A stretch of DNA of 64,000 nucleotides from Nitrosospira briensis C-128 (lineage in GTDB: Bacteria; Pseudomonadota; Gammaproteobacteria; Burkholderiales; Nitrosomonadaceae), in NCBI RefSeq assembly GCF_000619905.2, contig NZ_CP012371.1, positions 1-64,000 on the forward strand, given 5' to 3'. The stretch's first letter is position 1. Each line of letters starts with the position of its first letter. The translations under genes were made by a program, and so were the position numbers. Below, one piece after another: positions 45,690 through 55,951 of the stretch. The notes beneath the pieces were generated by a model. That model ran no database searches. It saw only the letters and a program-made list of their open reading frames with translations, and was not told the origin of the DNA.

Positions 45690-45948
45690 CCCAGTCAATG
45701 TAACGAACTTGCGAATACGTGGCAGCCGGCGTGCGGGGTGCCCACTGCATATCAAGAATGGAATAATTCTCGAACGGATAAAAACGATGTAACTTCACTT
45801 CTGCAATAAACCGGGACGGCAAGAAAAAGGTGCGCGTCTCCATTTTGCAGCGCGTACCCACGTGCGTCCTCGACGCTCTGCTTTGCAGAGCTGCCGGGCC
45901 AACTGCGGCACAAGAATCTTTCCTCGTCTGTACACGGTATCTCTGCCC

Positions 45949-48456
45949 ATGTCCTTCCAAATGAATTCATCTGCCACTTTGATGATGGTGCTCGTTTTAT
46001 CATTGGCTGGCACGCTTTTCAACGCGGCCTTCGCGGATGAACAGGTTCGTGAATCCACGCCCGCACCAGCACAAATTGCCCCGGCACAACTCACTCCAGC
46101 GCAAGCCAGGCACACGCTTTCCATTCTGCAGGATGAAAGGAAACGAGCAGAGCTCGAGGAAACCCTGAGTGCAATAGCTCAAGCCACGGGCGGAGCGCCG
46201 GTCGATGCAGACGCGTCCGCTGCAACTGCTACGCCCGTAGCGCCTGCCGAATCGGCAGCGGAAAAAAAAGCGCTGCCTATAGAACTGGCGGAGGGTGGTC
46301 TGATTGCTCAGGTGTTTGACCTGTTGGCAAAACGCGTGGATGCGGTTGTCGGCCAGCTGCGATCCACCGCCCGCATGCTGTTTCAGATAAGGACAGTGGG
46401 CGACTGGTGGGAGTATAACCTGGGTGTACCGGAGCGCCGGGCGGTGGTGCTCGACGCGCTGTCGGAGACAGCCCTCACGCTGGCTGGAGCGCTTCTCGCG
46501 TATTGGCTGCTGGCGTTTGCGCTCCGTCGGCCTCGCAGGCTGGTCGAGGACCGCGCGGCTGCTCGCCAGGTCGCTGCACAATCGAAGGTGAAGGCGGAAG
46601 CCGTCCCCGGTCTGGCTTTCCCGAGTGAACACTCTGTTGAACCCATGCGAAGGGTGCCGGCCGCTGAGCGTCACTGGAGCCTTCTGCGCCGGCTGCCGTT
46701 TGCCGTTGCACACTGGGTACTGGAATTGCTTCCATTGATCGCTTTTGTGGCTGTCTCCATCGTATTGCTGAATGCGTTCGGTGGCCGGTCCACTCCGTTT
46801 TACAGCGCCACCATCTTGATAGTCGGCGCGTACGCCGCCACGCGAATCGCGTTGAGCGTGGTTCATCTCATGGCGTCGCCGCTCGGGCAGGGCCTGCGGC
46901 TGATGCACATCAGCGATGGCGCGGCGGATTTCCTGAATCGCTGGTTGCGGTGGATTATCGTGGTGGCCGTATTTGGTACCGCCATCGCCGATATCGCTCT
47001 TCAAACGGGCGCGACCTCCGATACGCATCTTGCGCTTTCCCGATTGGTCGGCCTGGTTGTTCATGTGATGTTGCTGATCATGGTCTTTCGCAGTCGAAAA
47101 GCGACTGCAGCGGCTATCCGTGGTGCCGCTTCAGATAGCCAGGACTTGTTCGGGATTCGCGGGATGCTGGCGGATAGCTGGTCGTTTGTCGCGACATTCG
47201 TTATCGTTGCCATGTGGTTGCTGTGGTCGGCGGGGGCGGAGAATGGTTTTCAGCACGTGCTTCAGGTTTTTGCATGGTCGGCAGCGGTAATCGTCTGCGC
47301 GAGTCTGGTGTCGATTTTCGTCTTGGGCGCGATTGACCGCGCATTCATCGAAAATATCGAAAGCAAACGAGCCCAGTTGGGTCAGTCAAGCGACTCGGGA
47401 GAGATAGCGCCCGAGTCCGCCGCAAAAAATACTTATCACCTGCTGGTGTATCGAGCGGTCTCCACGTTGATCGGCATTGTCGCATTTATTGCGTTGCTGC
47501 AAGTCTGGGGCGTGAATACCCTTTCCTGGTTTGAAAGCGGGTCGGTAGGGCGACGTCTTGCTTCCGCCGTCGCCACGATCGCGGTTACCTGCATGTTGGC
47601 GTTCATGGCATGGGAAGCACTCAATAAGGCGATGTCCCGGCGCATCGACCGGTGGATAAAGATTGGAGATGCCGCGCGGGCCGCACGGCTTCGTACTTTG
47701 GTGCCCATGTTGCGCGCCACCGTGTTCTTTATCATAGGGCTGATTGTGCTGCTCGCAGCACTGAACGAGCTGGGTATTACTATTGGGCCGCTGTTGGCGG
47801 GCGCCAGCATTATCGGCGTCGCGTTGGGTTTCGGCTCCCAGAAGCTGGTGCAGGATTTCATTACCGGCCTCTTCCTCCTGATGGAAAATGCCATTCAGGT
47901 TGGCGACTTCATCACCGTGGCAGACGTATCGGGATCGGTCGAGCACCTGTCGATACGTACCGTGCGTCTACGTGCTTCCGATGGTGCGTTGCATGTCGTG
48001 CCGTTCAGTTCCGTTACAACCGTGACCAATGTCAATCGCGGCATTGGCAACGCCTCCGTCAGAGTCAGCGTAACGGCCGACTCGGACGTAGACAGGGTTC
48101 TTGAGGCGATCACAAGCGTGGGCGAAGAGATGCGGGCCGATCCACGATTCAGGGATCTGATCCTCGCGGATGTGGAGATCTGGGGGGTGGATCAGGTCGA
48201 TGGCTCAATGATTACCATTCTTGGGCAGATACGCACGCTGGATAGAGGCCGATGGCCGGTGCAGCGTGGCTTTAACCGGCTCATCCTGCAGCGCTTCCGG
48301 GAACGGGACATCCAATTTGCCAACCCACAGAAAAGACAGGTGGTGGCGCAATTGCCCAGATCTTCTCCAACGTATCCTTCGGAAGCCGAGGCAGGGGCCG
48401 AGGCTGGCGCTGCCGTTATTGCAGCGCACCAGAATGGAGAGTCCAAAAAAAGCTAG
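45949..48456 (+). CDS. Large mechanosensitive channel of the MscS/KefA type
   Basis: About 835 residues from ATG 45949 (ATG 45961 is the alternative; neither has a strong ribosome site). The signal peptide ends NAAFA-D, then comes an Ala-rich periplasmic coil and about ten membrane helices. The MscS pore and beta domain follow (AGASIIGVALGFGSQKLVQDFITGLFLLMENAIQVGDFITV, then VPFSSVTTVTN). It releases solutes on hypo-osmotic shock. The long N-terminus places it with MscK/YbiO-type channels. 45690-45948 holds no gene. Confidence 0.92.
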   Translation: MSFQMNSSATLMMVLVLSLAGTLFNAAFADEQVRESTPAPAQIAPAQLTPAQARHTLSILQDERKRAELEETLSAIAQATGGAPVDADASAATATPVAPAESAAEKKALPIELAEGGLIAQVFDLLAKRVDAVVGQLRSTARMLFQIRTVGDWWEYNLGVPERRAVVLDALSETALTLAGALLAYWLLAFALRRPRRLVEDRAAARQVAAQSKVKAEAVPGLAFPSEHSVEPMRRVPAAERHWSLLRRLPFAVAHWVLELLPLIAFVAVSIVLLNAFGGRSTPFYSATILIVGAYAATRIALSVVHLMASPLGQGLRLMHISDGAADFLNRWLRWIIVVAVFGTAIADIALQTGATSDTHLALSRLVGLVVHVMLLIMVFRSRKATAAAIRGAASDSQDLFGIRGMLADSWSFVATFVIVAMWLLWSAGAENGFQHVLQVFAWSAAVIVCASLVSIFVLGAIDRAFIENIESKRAQLGQSSDSGEIAPESAAKNTYHLLVYRAVSTLIGIVAFIALLQVWGVNTLSWFESGSVGRRLASAVATIAVTCMLAFMAWEALNKAMSRRIDRWIKIGDAARAARLRTLVPMLRATVFFIIGLIVLLAALNELGITIGPLLAGASIIGVALGFGSQKLVQDFITGLFLLMENAIQVGDFITVADVSGSVEHLSIRTVRLRASDGALHVVPFSSVTTVTNVNRGIGNASVRVSVTADSDVDRVLEAITSVGEEMRADPRFRDLILADVEIWGVDQVDGSMITILGQIRTLDRGRWPVQRGFNRLILQRFRERDIQFANPQKRQVVAQLPRSSPTYPSEAEAGAEAGAAVIAAHQNGESKKS

Positions 48457-48638
48457 GTGAAGAACGCCATCACCGACCTACTGGATGGAGTCGGGGTGCC
48501 GGGTGCCGTGTCTCTTCCGGTTTCCCTTCTCGCAGGATGATGACATCCGACAGATTTGATAGAATCCCGGACTCGCAGTCAAGTCGCTGAAGCCATATGG
48601 CAGTGTGTCGATTATCCAGATAAAACAAGGGGACCAAT

Positions 48639-49913
48639 ATGAAACTAGAATCGCTGGCATTGCACTATGGGTATGAATCCGAAGCGACGACGAAAGCGGC
48701 GGCGGTTCCCATATATCAGACAACTTCCTACACCTTCGACAATACGCAGCACGGTGCCGACCTGTTCGACCTGAAGGTGGCGGGGAATATTTATACGCGC
48801 ATCATGAATCCCACCACCGCCGTGCTGGAAAAACGCATCGCGGAGATGGAGGGTGGGGTCGGCGCGCTAGCCGTGGCTTCGGGCATGGCAGCGATCACTT
48901 ATGCCATCCAGTGCATTACGAGCGTCGGCGACAATATCATCAGCACAACCCAGCTCTATGGCGGCACTTACAACCTGTTTGCCCACACGTTTCCGCGGCA
49001 AGGCATAGAGGTGCGCATGGTCTCGCATGATGACTACGGTGCTGTGGAGAAACAGATAGATGACAACACCAAGGCGATTTTTTGCGAATCGATCGGGAAT
49101 CCCGCCGGTAATGTCGTCGATATTGAAAAATTGGCGGATATCGCGCATAAGCACGGCTTGCCGCTCATCGTGGACAGCACCGTTTCCACGCCTTACCTCT
49201 GCCAGCCTTTCAAGTTTGGCGGCGATATCGTCGTACACTCGCTCACGAAATACATCGGCGGCCATGGCACGACAGTAGGCGGGGCGATAGTCGATTCGGG
49301 GAAGTTCGACTGGGTGAAGCACAAGGACCGATTCAGGCTCCTGAATGAGCCCGACCCATCCTATCATGGGGTCGTATATACCGAGGCTTTCGAAAACGCA
49401 GCGTATATCGGCCGCTGCCGGGTTGTGCCGCTACGCAATACCGGCGCGGCGCTATCGCCGCACAGCGCTTTTCTGCTGCTGCAAGGACTGGAAACGCTGG
49501 GCCTGAGAATGGACCGGCACTGTGAAAATGCATTGAAGGTCGCGCAATTTCTGGAGCAGCATCCAAAAGTGGAGTGGGTCAATTATGCCGCACTGCCAAG
49601 CAGCCGGTATCATGACCTGTGTAACCGGTTAAGCAAGGGAAAGTCCTCGGGTCTGCTGAGCTTCGGAATCAGGGGTGGTGCTGCCGCCGGTGCGCAGTTT
49701 ATCGACGCGCTGAAGATGATTTTGCGCCTGGTCAATATCGGCGACGCGAAGTCGCTTGCTTGCCATCCCGCATCCACCACACATCGGCAGTTGAATCCGG
49801 ACGAGTTGAAGGAAGCTGGGGTTTCGGAAGGTCTGGTCAGAATTTCCGTGGGCATCGAGCATATCGAGGACATCATCGAGGATATAGCCCAGGCGCTGGA
49901 CGCGGCTGATTGA
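48639..49913 (+). CDS. metY: O-acetylhomoserine aminocarboxypropyltransferase (sulfhydrylase)
   Basis: A 424-residue PLP enzyme joining sulfide and O-acetylhomoserine to homocysteine in methionine synthesis. Motifs: YTRIMNPTTAVLEKRIAEMEGG, ALAVASGMAAI (phosphate loop), IVDSTVSTPYLCQPF, and the PLP lysine in VHSLTKYIGGHGTTVGG. The length and HPASTTHRQL near the end are typical of MetY rather than MetB. Ribosome site AGGGGA. No SAM riboswitch is apparent in 48457-48638. Confidence 0.94.
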   Translation: MKLESLALHYGYESEATTKAAAVPIYQTTSYTFDNTQHGADLFDLKVAGNIYTRIMNPTTAVLEKRIAEMEGGVGALAVASGMAAITYAIQCITSVGDNIISTTQLYGGTYNLFAHTFPRQGIEVRMVSHDDYGAVEKQIDDNTKAIFCESIGNPAGNVVDIEKLADIAHKHGLPLIVDSTVSTPYLCQPFKFGGDIVVHSLTKYIGGHGTTVGGAIVDSGKFDWVKHKDRFRLLNEPDPSYHGVVYTEAFENAAYIGRCRVVPLRNTGAALSPHSAFLLLQGLETLGLRMDRHCENALKVAQFLEQHPKVEWVNYAALPSSRYHDLCNRLSKGKSSGLLSFGIRGGAAAGAQFIDALKMILRLVNIGDAKSLACHPASTTHRQLNPDELKEAGVSEGLVRISVGIEHIEDIIEDIAQALDAAD

Positions 49914-49930
49914 GATTTACGCCGGGATTT

Positions 49931-50605
49931 TCATGGAATAACCGCTCGCCACACGTCTTCCGTCGGCGTATCTCCCGTATTGACCGCTTTGCGAAAAATA
50001 CTCATTTGCGGGGGAGAGGCGAGATCGGTGCGGGTAAACGATATAAAAAGCAGAAGCGTATGATTGTTGTAATAGGTCTCGGCCAGGAACACGGGCGTGG
50101 ACTGGACAAATTGCTCTGACGGCAACTTGAAGATGTCCAGGTAGAACTTCACATATCCGGTCTGAAATTGTGCTTTGTATATAGCCAGTTCCGGGAGGGA
50201 AATCGGAATAAACTGGCTGGAGGCAGGCGGCATACCGAAAAAATCGCTACCGAATTCCGTTCCCATCGCATTAACGATTACATTAATCCTGTACGTTGCG
50301 TTCTTCTCGTCTTTCTGAACAGAAAACCCCTGTTTTCCCAGCCACCCCACCAGTATTTTCTGCAGAAGAGCCTGGTCCGGGCTTATTCCGGCCGTGTTCA
50401 ATATCACACCCGCGCCCGAAGGAATAGAAAGCATATCTTGAGATTCGGCAGGCAGGCTCCGCAGTACTGCTTCACTGATAAGGAGTTGTTCGATAGCGGT
50501 TCTTGGCGACTGGGTTGTTCTTTGGGTGGTCGAGCAGCCTGCCGCCAACCCGATACAGACGGCACTTACGGCCATGTTCTTCAACAGCCTGATCACTCGT
50601 TCCAT
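49931..50605 (-). CDS. Lipoprotein of unknown function
   Basis: A 224-residue protein with a signal peptide and lipobox LAAGC (Cys about 24). The mature part has ILVGWLGKQGFSVQKDEKNATYRINVIVNAMGTEFGSDFFGMPP, suggesting a periplasmic alpha/beta domain with a DUF-type outer-membrane lipoprotein flavour. I do not recognise the family. Convergent with metY. Confidence 0.75.
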   Translation of the reverse strand: MERVIRLLKNMAVSAVCIGLAAGCSTTQRTTQSPRTAIEQLLISEAVLRSLPAESQDMLSIPSGAGVILNTAGISPDQALLQKILVGWLGKQGFSVQKDEKNATYRINVIVNAMGTEFGSDFFGMPPASSQFIPISLPELAIYKAQFQTGYVKFYLDIFKLPSEQFVQSTPVFLAETYYNNHTLLLFISFTRTDLASPPQMSIFRKAVNTGDTPTEDVWRAVIP

Positions 50606-50965
50606 TCGTCGACGTCTCCAGCCGGACTATCGGTTGACATCACGCGTTAACCGAATGCCGGAAAATTATCGGCAAGTGCTTGCCGGGAAGAAATTGCGAA
50701 AACTCGAGCGAACCCTTTCCTTCGAAATCGCACAGGAGCCCCTCGCGGCACATACTGGTTCACCATCGATCTGCTATTGTATTCCCCTACCGCCTCATCC
50801 CATACGCGCGACATGGGTTCATTGCCATCCGCTTTTGCTGGATTGTAGCCGGGGTAGGGCGAATAGCTCGACTGCGTCTATTACCCACGCATCGCCATAA
50901 AGCTGGGCAAGCTTTGCACTATCACCTGCATCAGCAATGACAAACGGTTTGCTATGGAGTTCATA

Positions 50966-51105
50966 ATCCGGAAGCCGGCAGCTGGCCACTCAATTGTCAA
51001 CTCATTTGCCAACTAAGCGTTATAGCCGAAAAGGATTTCTCGTACCCGTGAGCTTCACCTTTTTGGTGAACCCGCTCCACCTCGTCCAGCTGCCGGATCC
51101 AGGAT
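50966..51105. repeat. Inverted-repeat element, family 2 (copy 2)
   Basis: 140 bp. The left end contains AAGCCGGCAGCTGG, the right end CCAGCTGCCGGATCCAGGAT. Internal blocks (GTCAACxxATTTGCCAAC, GTGAGCTTCACCT) match copy 1 at 2719-2825. The rest of 50606-51348 shows no gene I can support. Confidence 0.72.
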
Positions 51106-51348
51106 AATTGCTCTATGCAAGTTTCCCATCAAAATCCCGATTCCGCGGTCCAGGTGGTATCAACATTCATAGCCTACGCTCATTCAACGCGATGTAACGG
51201 ATACTGTCAACCCGGTTCATCCGGGCAGGTGGAACGCGGCGACTGATTGATGTTCTAAGCAGATATATGATATTGATGTGTTCAACAATATGAGCCGTAC
51301 GTCAGGCTGGGCTTGACGATGGCGCGCTGATACAGAACTGGAGCTTAT

Positions 51349-51870
51349 GTGAAAATTAAATTAATATGCCTCGCCCTGCTTTCCCTCGGGCCGATTTCCG
51401 GCTCCGCATGGGCAAGTGGCGGTCACCACGGCGGAGGTCACCACGGCGGGAGCCATCATGTCGGTGGCCACCATCATGGCGGGCGCCATTTTTATGGGGG
51501 AGGTTTTTATCCAGGCTATGCCTTTGGTGCATATGGGCTAGGATTGGGCCTGGGTTATGGTCTGGGTTATTATGGTGGTTATGGCGGTTATTATGGTGGT
51601 TATCGCGGTTGGGGTGGCTATGGTGGCTACGGCGGCTATGGTGGTTATGGTTTTGGAGCGCCGTACTATGCCTATCCCCCGGTAGTGGCTGTGCCAACGG
51701 CTCCGCCGGTGTATATTCAACAACAGCAGCCGCAGCCTCAACAAGCTGTGCCGCCGCCACAAATCAATTACTGGCACTATTGCAGAAATCCGGAAGGCTA
51801 TTACCCGTATGTTAAAAAGTGCCCTGATGGCTGGTTGCAGGTAGCACCGCAACCTTCCAGCCAGAATTGA
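51349..51870 (+). CDS. Gly/His/Tyr-rich secreted protein
   Basis: 173 residues from GTG 51349 (GGAG about 9 nt before). Signal peptide to SAWA-S, then GGHHGGGHHGGSHH blocks that could bind metal, then YGGYGGYYGGY-type repeats, a Pro/Gln stretch, and a C-terminal CRNPEGYYPYVKKCPDGWLQV motif with two cysteines. That motif is common to small secreted proteobacterial proteins. Function unknown; probably surface or periplasmic. The lipoprotein gene at 51885 follows in 14 nt. Confidence 0.78.
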   Translation: MKIKLICLALLSLGPISGSAWASGGHHGGGHHGGSHHVGGHHHGGRHFYGGGFYPGYAFGAYGLGLGLGYGLGYYGGYGGYYGGYRGWGGYGGYGGYGGYGFGAPYYAYPPVVAVPTAPPVYIQQQQPQPQQAVPPPQINYWHYCRNPEGYYPYVKKCPDGWLQVAPQPSSQN

Positions 51871-51884
51871 GACGATAATTCACC

Positions 51885-52436
51885 ATGACAAGAATTCATC
51901 ATGGGGCTCCATTACTGGTGGCGCTGCTTGCGCCTTTTTTCCTGGTGTCGTGCGCAAGCATTCCCAGCGGCCCCAGCGTCATGGTATTGCCTGCCGCAGG
52001 CAAAACATTCGATCAGTTTCGAGAAGACGATGTCTACTGCAAGCAGTACGCCAATGCGCAAATGGGGGGAGAAACGCCAAATCGCGCGTCGATACTCAGC
52101 GGCTTGGGAACTGCCGCACTCGGTACAGGTATTGGTGCTGCGGCAGGCGGAGCTTTCGGCGGGGCAACCGGTGCTGCGTTTGGCGCCGGTAGTGGTCTCT
52201 TGCTAGGCGGACTGGTGGGAACCGGCGCTGCGCGTGATTCAGGCAATATCGGCCAGCAGCGATACGACGCGGGTTATACCCAATGTATGTATGGTAAAGG
52301 TCATCGCGTACCGGTATCCGGCCAAGTCATGGATAACACGCGTAACCAACCTGTGGAGGCGCCGTCCCAACCTTTATCGAACACTACAATGCCGCCGCCT
52401 CCGCCGCCTGGAAATCCCCCGCCCCCGCCACCATAA
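51885..52436 (+). CDS. Glycine-zipper lipoprotein
   Basis: A 183-residue lipoprotein (lipobox LVSC, Cys about 23). The mature part has FDQFREDDVYCKQYANAQ, two glycine-zipper stretches (LGTAALGTGIGAAAGGAFGGATGAAFGAGSGLLLGGLVGTG), then QQRYDAGYTQCMYGKGHRVP and a poly-proline tail. The pattern is typical of outer-membrane stress lipoproteins of unknown function. Likely co-transcribed with the Gly-rich gene before it. Confidence 0.82.
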   Translation: MTRIHHGAPLLVALLAPFFLVSCASIPSGPSVMVLPAAGKTFDQFREDDVYCKQYANAQMGGETPNRASILSGLGTAALGTGIGAAAGGAFGGATGAAFGAGSGLLLGGLVGTGAARDSGNIGQQRYDAGYTQCMYGKGHRVPVSGQVMDNTRNQPVEAPSQPLSNTTMPPPPPPGNPPPPPP

Positions 52437-52636
52437 TCTTGGTACTGCGTTCAGCTCAGATTGCTGGCAAGGCGGCCCAATGTGCTTTTCCGGCGTCATT
52501 CCCGGCTCAATTGCACCCTGCTCATGGTCGGTTCCGGATGAGCATCTGGCCGTGCCCGCACGTATGGATCGACGCGCACGATTTCAAATTCCGGCGATTC
52601 AGCGTACCCAGCGGAAGCGCTTGCCAATGGAAGAGT

Positions 52637-52897
52637 TTATGGATTTCGAGGAAGCTTGACGCCGCGAATCATTTTGTCCAGTTGGAAATCTGCTTTTTTG
52701 GCCGCTCGCTCGTCTTCTTTCGTCAACTCTTTTTGCACCAGTTCCGCAAAAACGACGAGGTCCTGCCGGGGATAAGCGTCCTGCACACCGCAGTCCTGAA
52801 AGAATTCCGCAATCCAGTGCGCATCGAGTTCGGTGCTTCCTGCTTCCCGCACATACTCATCCGCTGCCATTTTGACGTAGTCCGTCAGTTTAGGCAT
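52637..52897 (-). CDS. Small hypothetical cytoplasmic protein
   Basis: 86 residues from ATG 52897 with GGAGAGAAAG before it. Helical and charged (KLTDYVKMAADEYVREAGSTELDAHWIAEFFQDCG, then LVVFAELVQKELTKEDERAAKKADFQLDKMIRG). Divergent from selO with 86 bp between. Not recognised. Confidence 0.65.
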   Translation of the reverse strand: MPKLTDYVKMAADEYVREAGSTELDAHWIAEFFQDCGVQDAYPRQDLVVFAELVQKELTKEDERAAKKADFQLDKMIRGVKLPRNP

Positions 52898-52983
52898 CTT
52901 TCTCTCCTTGCACATGTCTATAAATGAATTTAGGTCTACTATGAACACGTGTCAAGGAACCTCTATTCCACGATGATAAATAT

Positions 52984-54672
52984 ATGACCCAACAAAATCT
53001 CAAGCTTAGCGCCATAGCCGTTGAACGCACCGATCTCGCGGACTTGTGCGATGTGAAATTCGACGACAGCTTTGTGCGCTGCCTGCCGGGCGACCCGGTG
53101 ACAACCAATGTGTCGCGTGCGGTGCGTGGGGCAAGCTATACCCGCGTCGCACCGACCGCTGTGCGCGCCCCGCGACTGCTTGCCTGGGCCGAACCCGTGG
53201 GGGAAATGCTCGGCATCTCGCCGCCCGGCTCGCCTGTGGGCCTTGCGGCAGACGTGCTTGGCGGCAATCGTATCCTTTCCGGCATGCAACCTTACGCGGC
53301 ACGTTACGGTGGTCACCAGTTCGGCCATTGGGCGGGACAGTTGGGTGACGGCCGCGCCATCACCCTGGGCGAGATACTCCGCCCTGACGGCAGGCGGTTT
53401 GAGCTGCAGCTCAAGGGCGCGGGCAGAACACCTTATTCGCGAACCGCGGATGGCCGTGCGGTGCTTCGTTCGTCAGTTCGCGAGTTCCTGTGCAGCGAAG
53501 CCATGCATTATCTCGGTGTGCCGACGACGCGCGCATTGAGCCTGGTTGCAACGGGTGAATCGGTGGTGCGCGACATGTTCTATGACGGCAATCCGCAGGC
53601 CGAGATGGGCGCCATTGTCTGCCGCGTCGCACCCTCGTTCATACGCTTCGGCAGCTTCGAAATACTGGCCGCGCAGGATGAGCCCGATCTACTCAAACGC
53701 CTGGCCGATTACGTGATACGCGAGCATTTTCCCGAACTGCCGATGCCATCCTCTTCTACACATTCCATATCTTCCACCGTTTCTGCACCCTCGACTTATG
53801 CCCGCTGGTTCGAGGAGATCTGCCGGCGTACCGGGTTGATGGTTGCCCACTGGATGCGAGTGGGCTTTGTGCATGGGGTGATGAATACCGATAATATGTC
53901 GATCCTGGGATTGACGATCGACTATGGCCCTTACGGTTGGCTGGAAGGTTTCGATTTTCGATGGACACCCAACACCACGGATGCCCAGGGGCGGCGTTAC
54001 TGCTTTGGTGACCAGGCGCAAATAGCGCAATGGAACCTTATCCGTCTCGCGAACGCGCTCGCGCCACTGATCGAGGATCACGCCGCGCTGGAGCGGGGAT
54101 TAGCGGTCTATGGCGAAACCTTCAATAACACTTGGCGTGGAATGCTGGCCGATAAGCTCGGACTGGCTTCGCTGAACCATAGAGATGACGACGCGCTCAT
54201 CAGCGATCTGTTCGATTTGCTGCAACAGGTCGAGACGGATATGACGCTGTTCTTTCGCGCACTGATGGAGATTCCTGAACCGGGCAACGTGGACCATATG
54301 GATGATCGGGCACTGGCGGAGCTATTCCGAAAGGCATTCTACGATGTGCAGCGCGCATTCGAACCCGCGCAGCTTGGCCGTCTAGCCGGTTGGTTGCGTC
54401 GTTATATCGCGCGGTTGCGCCTGGATGGTGATTCTCCGGATCAGCGTTATCAACGGATGAGCCGCGCCAACCCCAAGTATGTGCTGCGCAATTACCTCGC
54501 TCAGCAGGCAATTGAAGCGCTGGAGCGAGGCGATGCTTCTGTCATTACACGGCTCATGGAAGTGCTGAAACATCCATACGACGAGCAGCCCGAACATGAC
54601 GAGCTGGCGGGCCGGCGTCCCGAGTGGGCCCGACACAAGGCCGGCTGTTCGGCATTATCGTGCAGTTCGTAG
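52984..54672 (+). CDS. selO: Protein adenylyltransferase SelO
   Basis: A 562-residue pseudokinase-fold enzyme that transfers AMP to Ser/Thr/Tyr of client proteins in the redox response. Motifs: RYGGHQFGHWAGQLGDGRAITLGE (about 102-125), LKGAGRTPYSRTADGRAVLRSS, HGVMNTDNMSILGLTIDYGPYGWLEGFD (catalytic region with metal Asp). The C-terminus GCSALSCSS carries cysteines at the place where eukaryotic SelO has selenocysteine. Start ATG 52984. Confidence 0.95.
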   Translation: MTQQNLKLSAIAVERTDLADLCDVKFDDSFVRCLPGDPVTTNVSRAVRGASYTRVAPTAVRAPRLLAWAEPVGEMLGISPPGSPVGLAADVLGGNRILSGMQPYAARYGGHQFGHWAGQLGDGRAITLGEILRPDGRRFELQLKGAGRTPYSRTADGRAVLRSSVREFLCSEAMHYLGVPTTRALSLVATGESVVRDMFYDGNPQAEMGAIVCRVAPSFIRFGSFEILAAQDEPDLLKRLADYVIREHFPELPMPSSSTHSISSTVSAPSTYARWFEEICRRTGLMVAHWMRVGFVHGVMNTDNMSILGLTIDYGPYGWLEGFDFRWTPNTTDAQGRRYCFGDQAQIAQWNLIRLANALAPLIEDHAALERGLAVYGETFNNTWRGMLADKLGLASLNHRDDDALISDLFDLLQQVETDMTLFFRALMEIPEPGNVDHMDDRALAELFRKAFYDVQRAFEPAQLGRLAGWLRRYIARLRLDGDSPDQRYQRMSRANPKYVLRNYLAQQAIEALERGDASVITRLMEVLKHPYDEQPEHDELAGRRPEWARHKAGCSALSCSS

Positions 54673-54777
54673 CTTATGAGGAATAGGTGTACGCCGTCAC
54701 CGCAGTATTAACTCGGTATCAAGTTGTTTATCTTTATAGATCGAGCCATGATTTACGGTGAGGCGTAATAAAAGATA

Positions 54778-55515
54778 CTAGAGTTGCTGGAGGGAGATGG
54801 TTGCCTGTTGGCTATTTTGAACGCTATCGGCATTGATCCAGACGAACTGAGAACCATTGCCAAATATTGAAGCTGCAATCTGCTGCTGTGGTTGAGTGGG
54901 GGCTGGCAAAATAAATTTGTAGTTGACAGGGTTACCTGGATCAGCCTGATAAACATTGGCTGCTGCCGAAGGTCCGGGATTTACGCAATAGATGCTGACA
55001 GCTGATGACCCTGGCCCAAACTGTGCCGTATAAAACTGCGTGATATTGCTTTGCAGGTTCATTTGATACCAGGTAGAAGCAGGTACTGCGTAATACCGTG
55101 TAAATGCGTTAAAGTTCTGGGGAACTCCATTTATTGGAAGACTTCTGTTATTGATGCCGGCAGTATTGATAGGAAACGCAAGGCTTCCAATAAATGCACT
55201 TATTTTAGAATTGGCGGGTTGATCACTGGTTAAGCTGATGGTAACGGTATTTGTTACATTCCCGTTAACCAATACGATTGCGGCAAGTCCTTGGTTTCCT
55301 GTCGTGCCAGGAACAACGACTTTGACTGGAGCCGCCGCATTGGTAGTGACTATGGTTACCGTCGTATCATGGTCGGCACCCGCAGAGTTATAAAGGAATA
55401 TGCCATTCGCGCCATTTTGAATGGTTGTACAAACATATTTATTGTTACTTGGATCCAAGGTGACTAGACGGCCATCGTCCCAATTCCCAGGTGTTGCAAA
55501 AAGTACACTCATCAT
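54778..55515 (-). CDS. Hypothetical protein, beta-rich, Asn/Thr-rich
   Basis: A 245-residue protein with good AGGGAGAAT before ATG-ATG at 55515. No signal peptide or membrane helix. Composition (Asn, Thr, Gln, Ala, Val) and alternating hydrophobic strands (TVTIVTTNAAAPVKVVVPGTTGNQGLAAIVLVNGNVTNTVTISL) suggest a beta-sandwich or fibre protein. Slightly AT-richer than the surroundings. Not recognised; could be exported by a specialised route or form an assembly. Confidence 0.7.
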   Translation of the reverse strand: MMSVLFATPGNWDDGRLVTLDPSNNKYVCTTIQNGANGIFLYNSAGADHDTTVTIVTTNAAAPVKVVVPGTTGNQGLAAIVLVNGNVTNTVTISLTSDQPANSKISAFIGSLAFPINTAGINNRSLPINGVPQNFNAFTRYYAVPASTWYQMNLQSNITQFYTAQFGPGSSAVSIYCVNPGPSAAANVYQADPGNPVNYKFILPAPTQPQQQIAASIFGNGSQFVWINADSVQNSQQATISLQQL

Positions 55516-55634
55516 ATTCTCCCTAAGTCAGGTGTAAAAATTTTCATTCTCGATTGAGAAAATCAAGGTCGGCTATCAAATCTCCTGATAGCTCAGCAGT
55601 ACTCTAGTGCATAAAAAAATAAGTTGAGATTAAG

Positions 55635-55663
55635 AAAAGAAGGCGTTTTATATGCCTTCTTTT
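55635..55663. terminator. Bidirectional hairpin terminator
   Basis: Stem AAAAGAAGGC / GCCTTCTTTT with a 9-nt loop ends in TTTTT on the plus strand and A-rich on the other side. No gene ends directly at it. The gap 55516-56450 otherwise holds only the remnant at 55952. Confidence 0.8.
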
Positions 55664-55951
55664 TATTTGACTGCTTGATAAAAATATCGTAGGCGGAAGC
55701 TTCTTCCGCGATTTTCGCGTACGAAATTCCTGTACGAATATCCGCCTTCCGGCTGCGCTAGACCTCCGCATACTCTTCTCGGAAAACTGAATCAACGCCA
55801 TTGCCGATGGGATTCGGCCTGGCTCTGGTTTCTGGTACAGCAGAGTTTGCTCAAGCTGCAAGCAGCTATACCGACATTCTTCGCTTGGCCCAGAGCCAAT
55901 ATCGTGAGCGAGAATGACTATGCGTTTTTTTAACAATCAACCTGGTGTCCT

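Noticed and set aside
46000-47064. 354-codon frame antisense to the MscS gene
   Set aside because: It is a mirror of GC-rich codon use; the sense strand encodes a well-supported channel.
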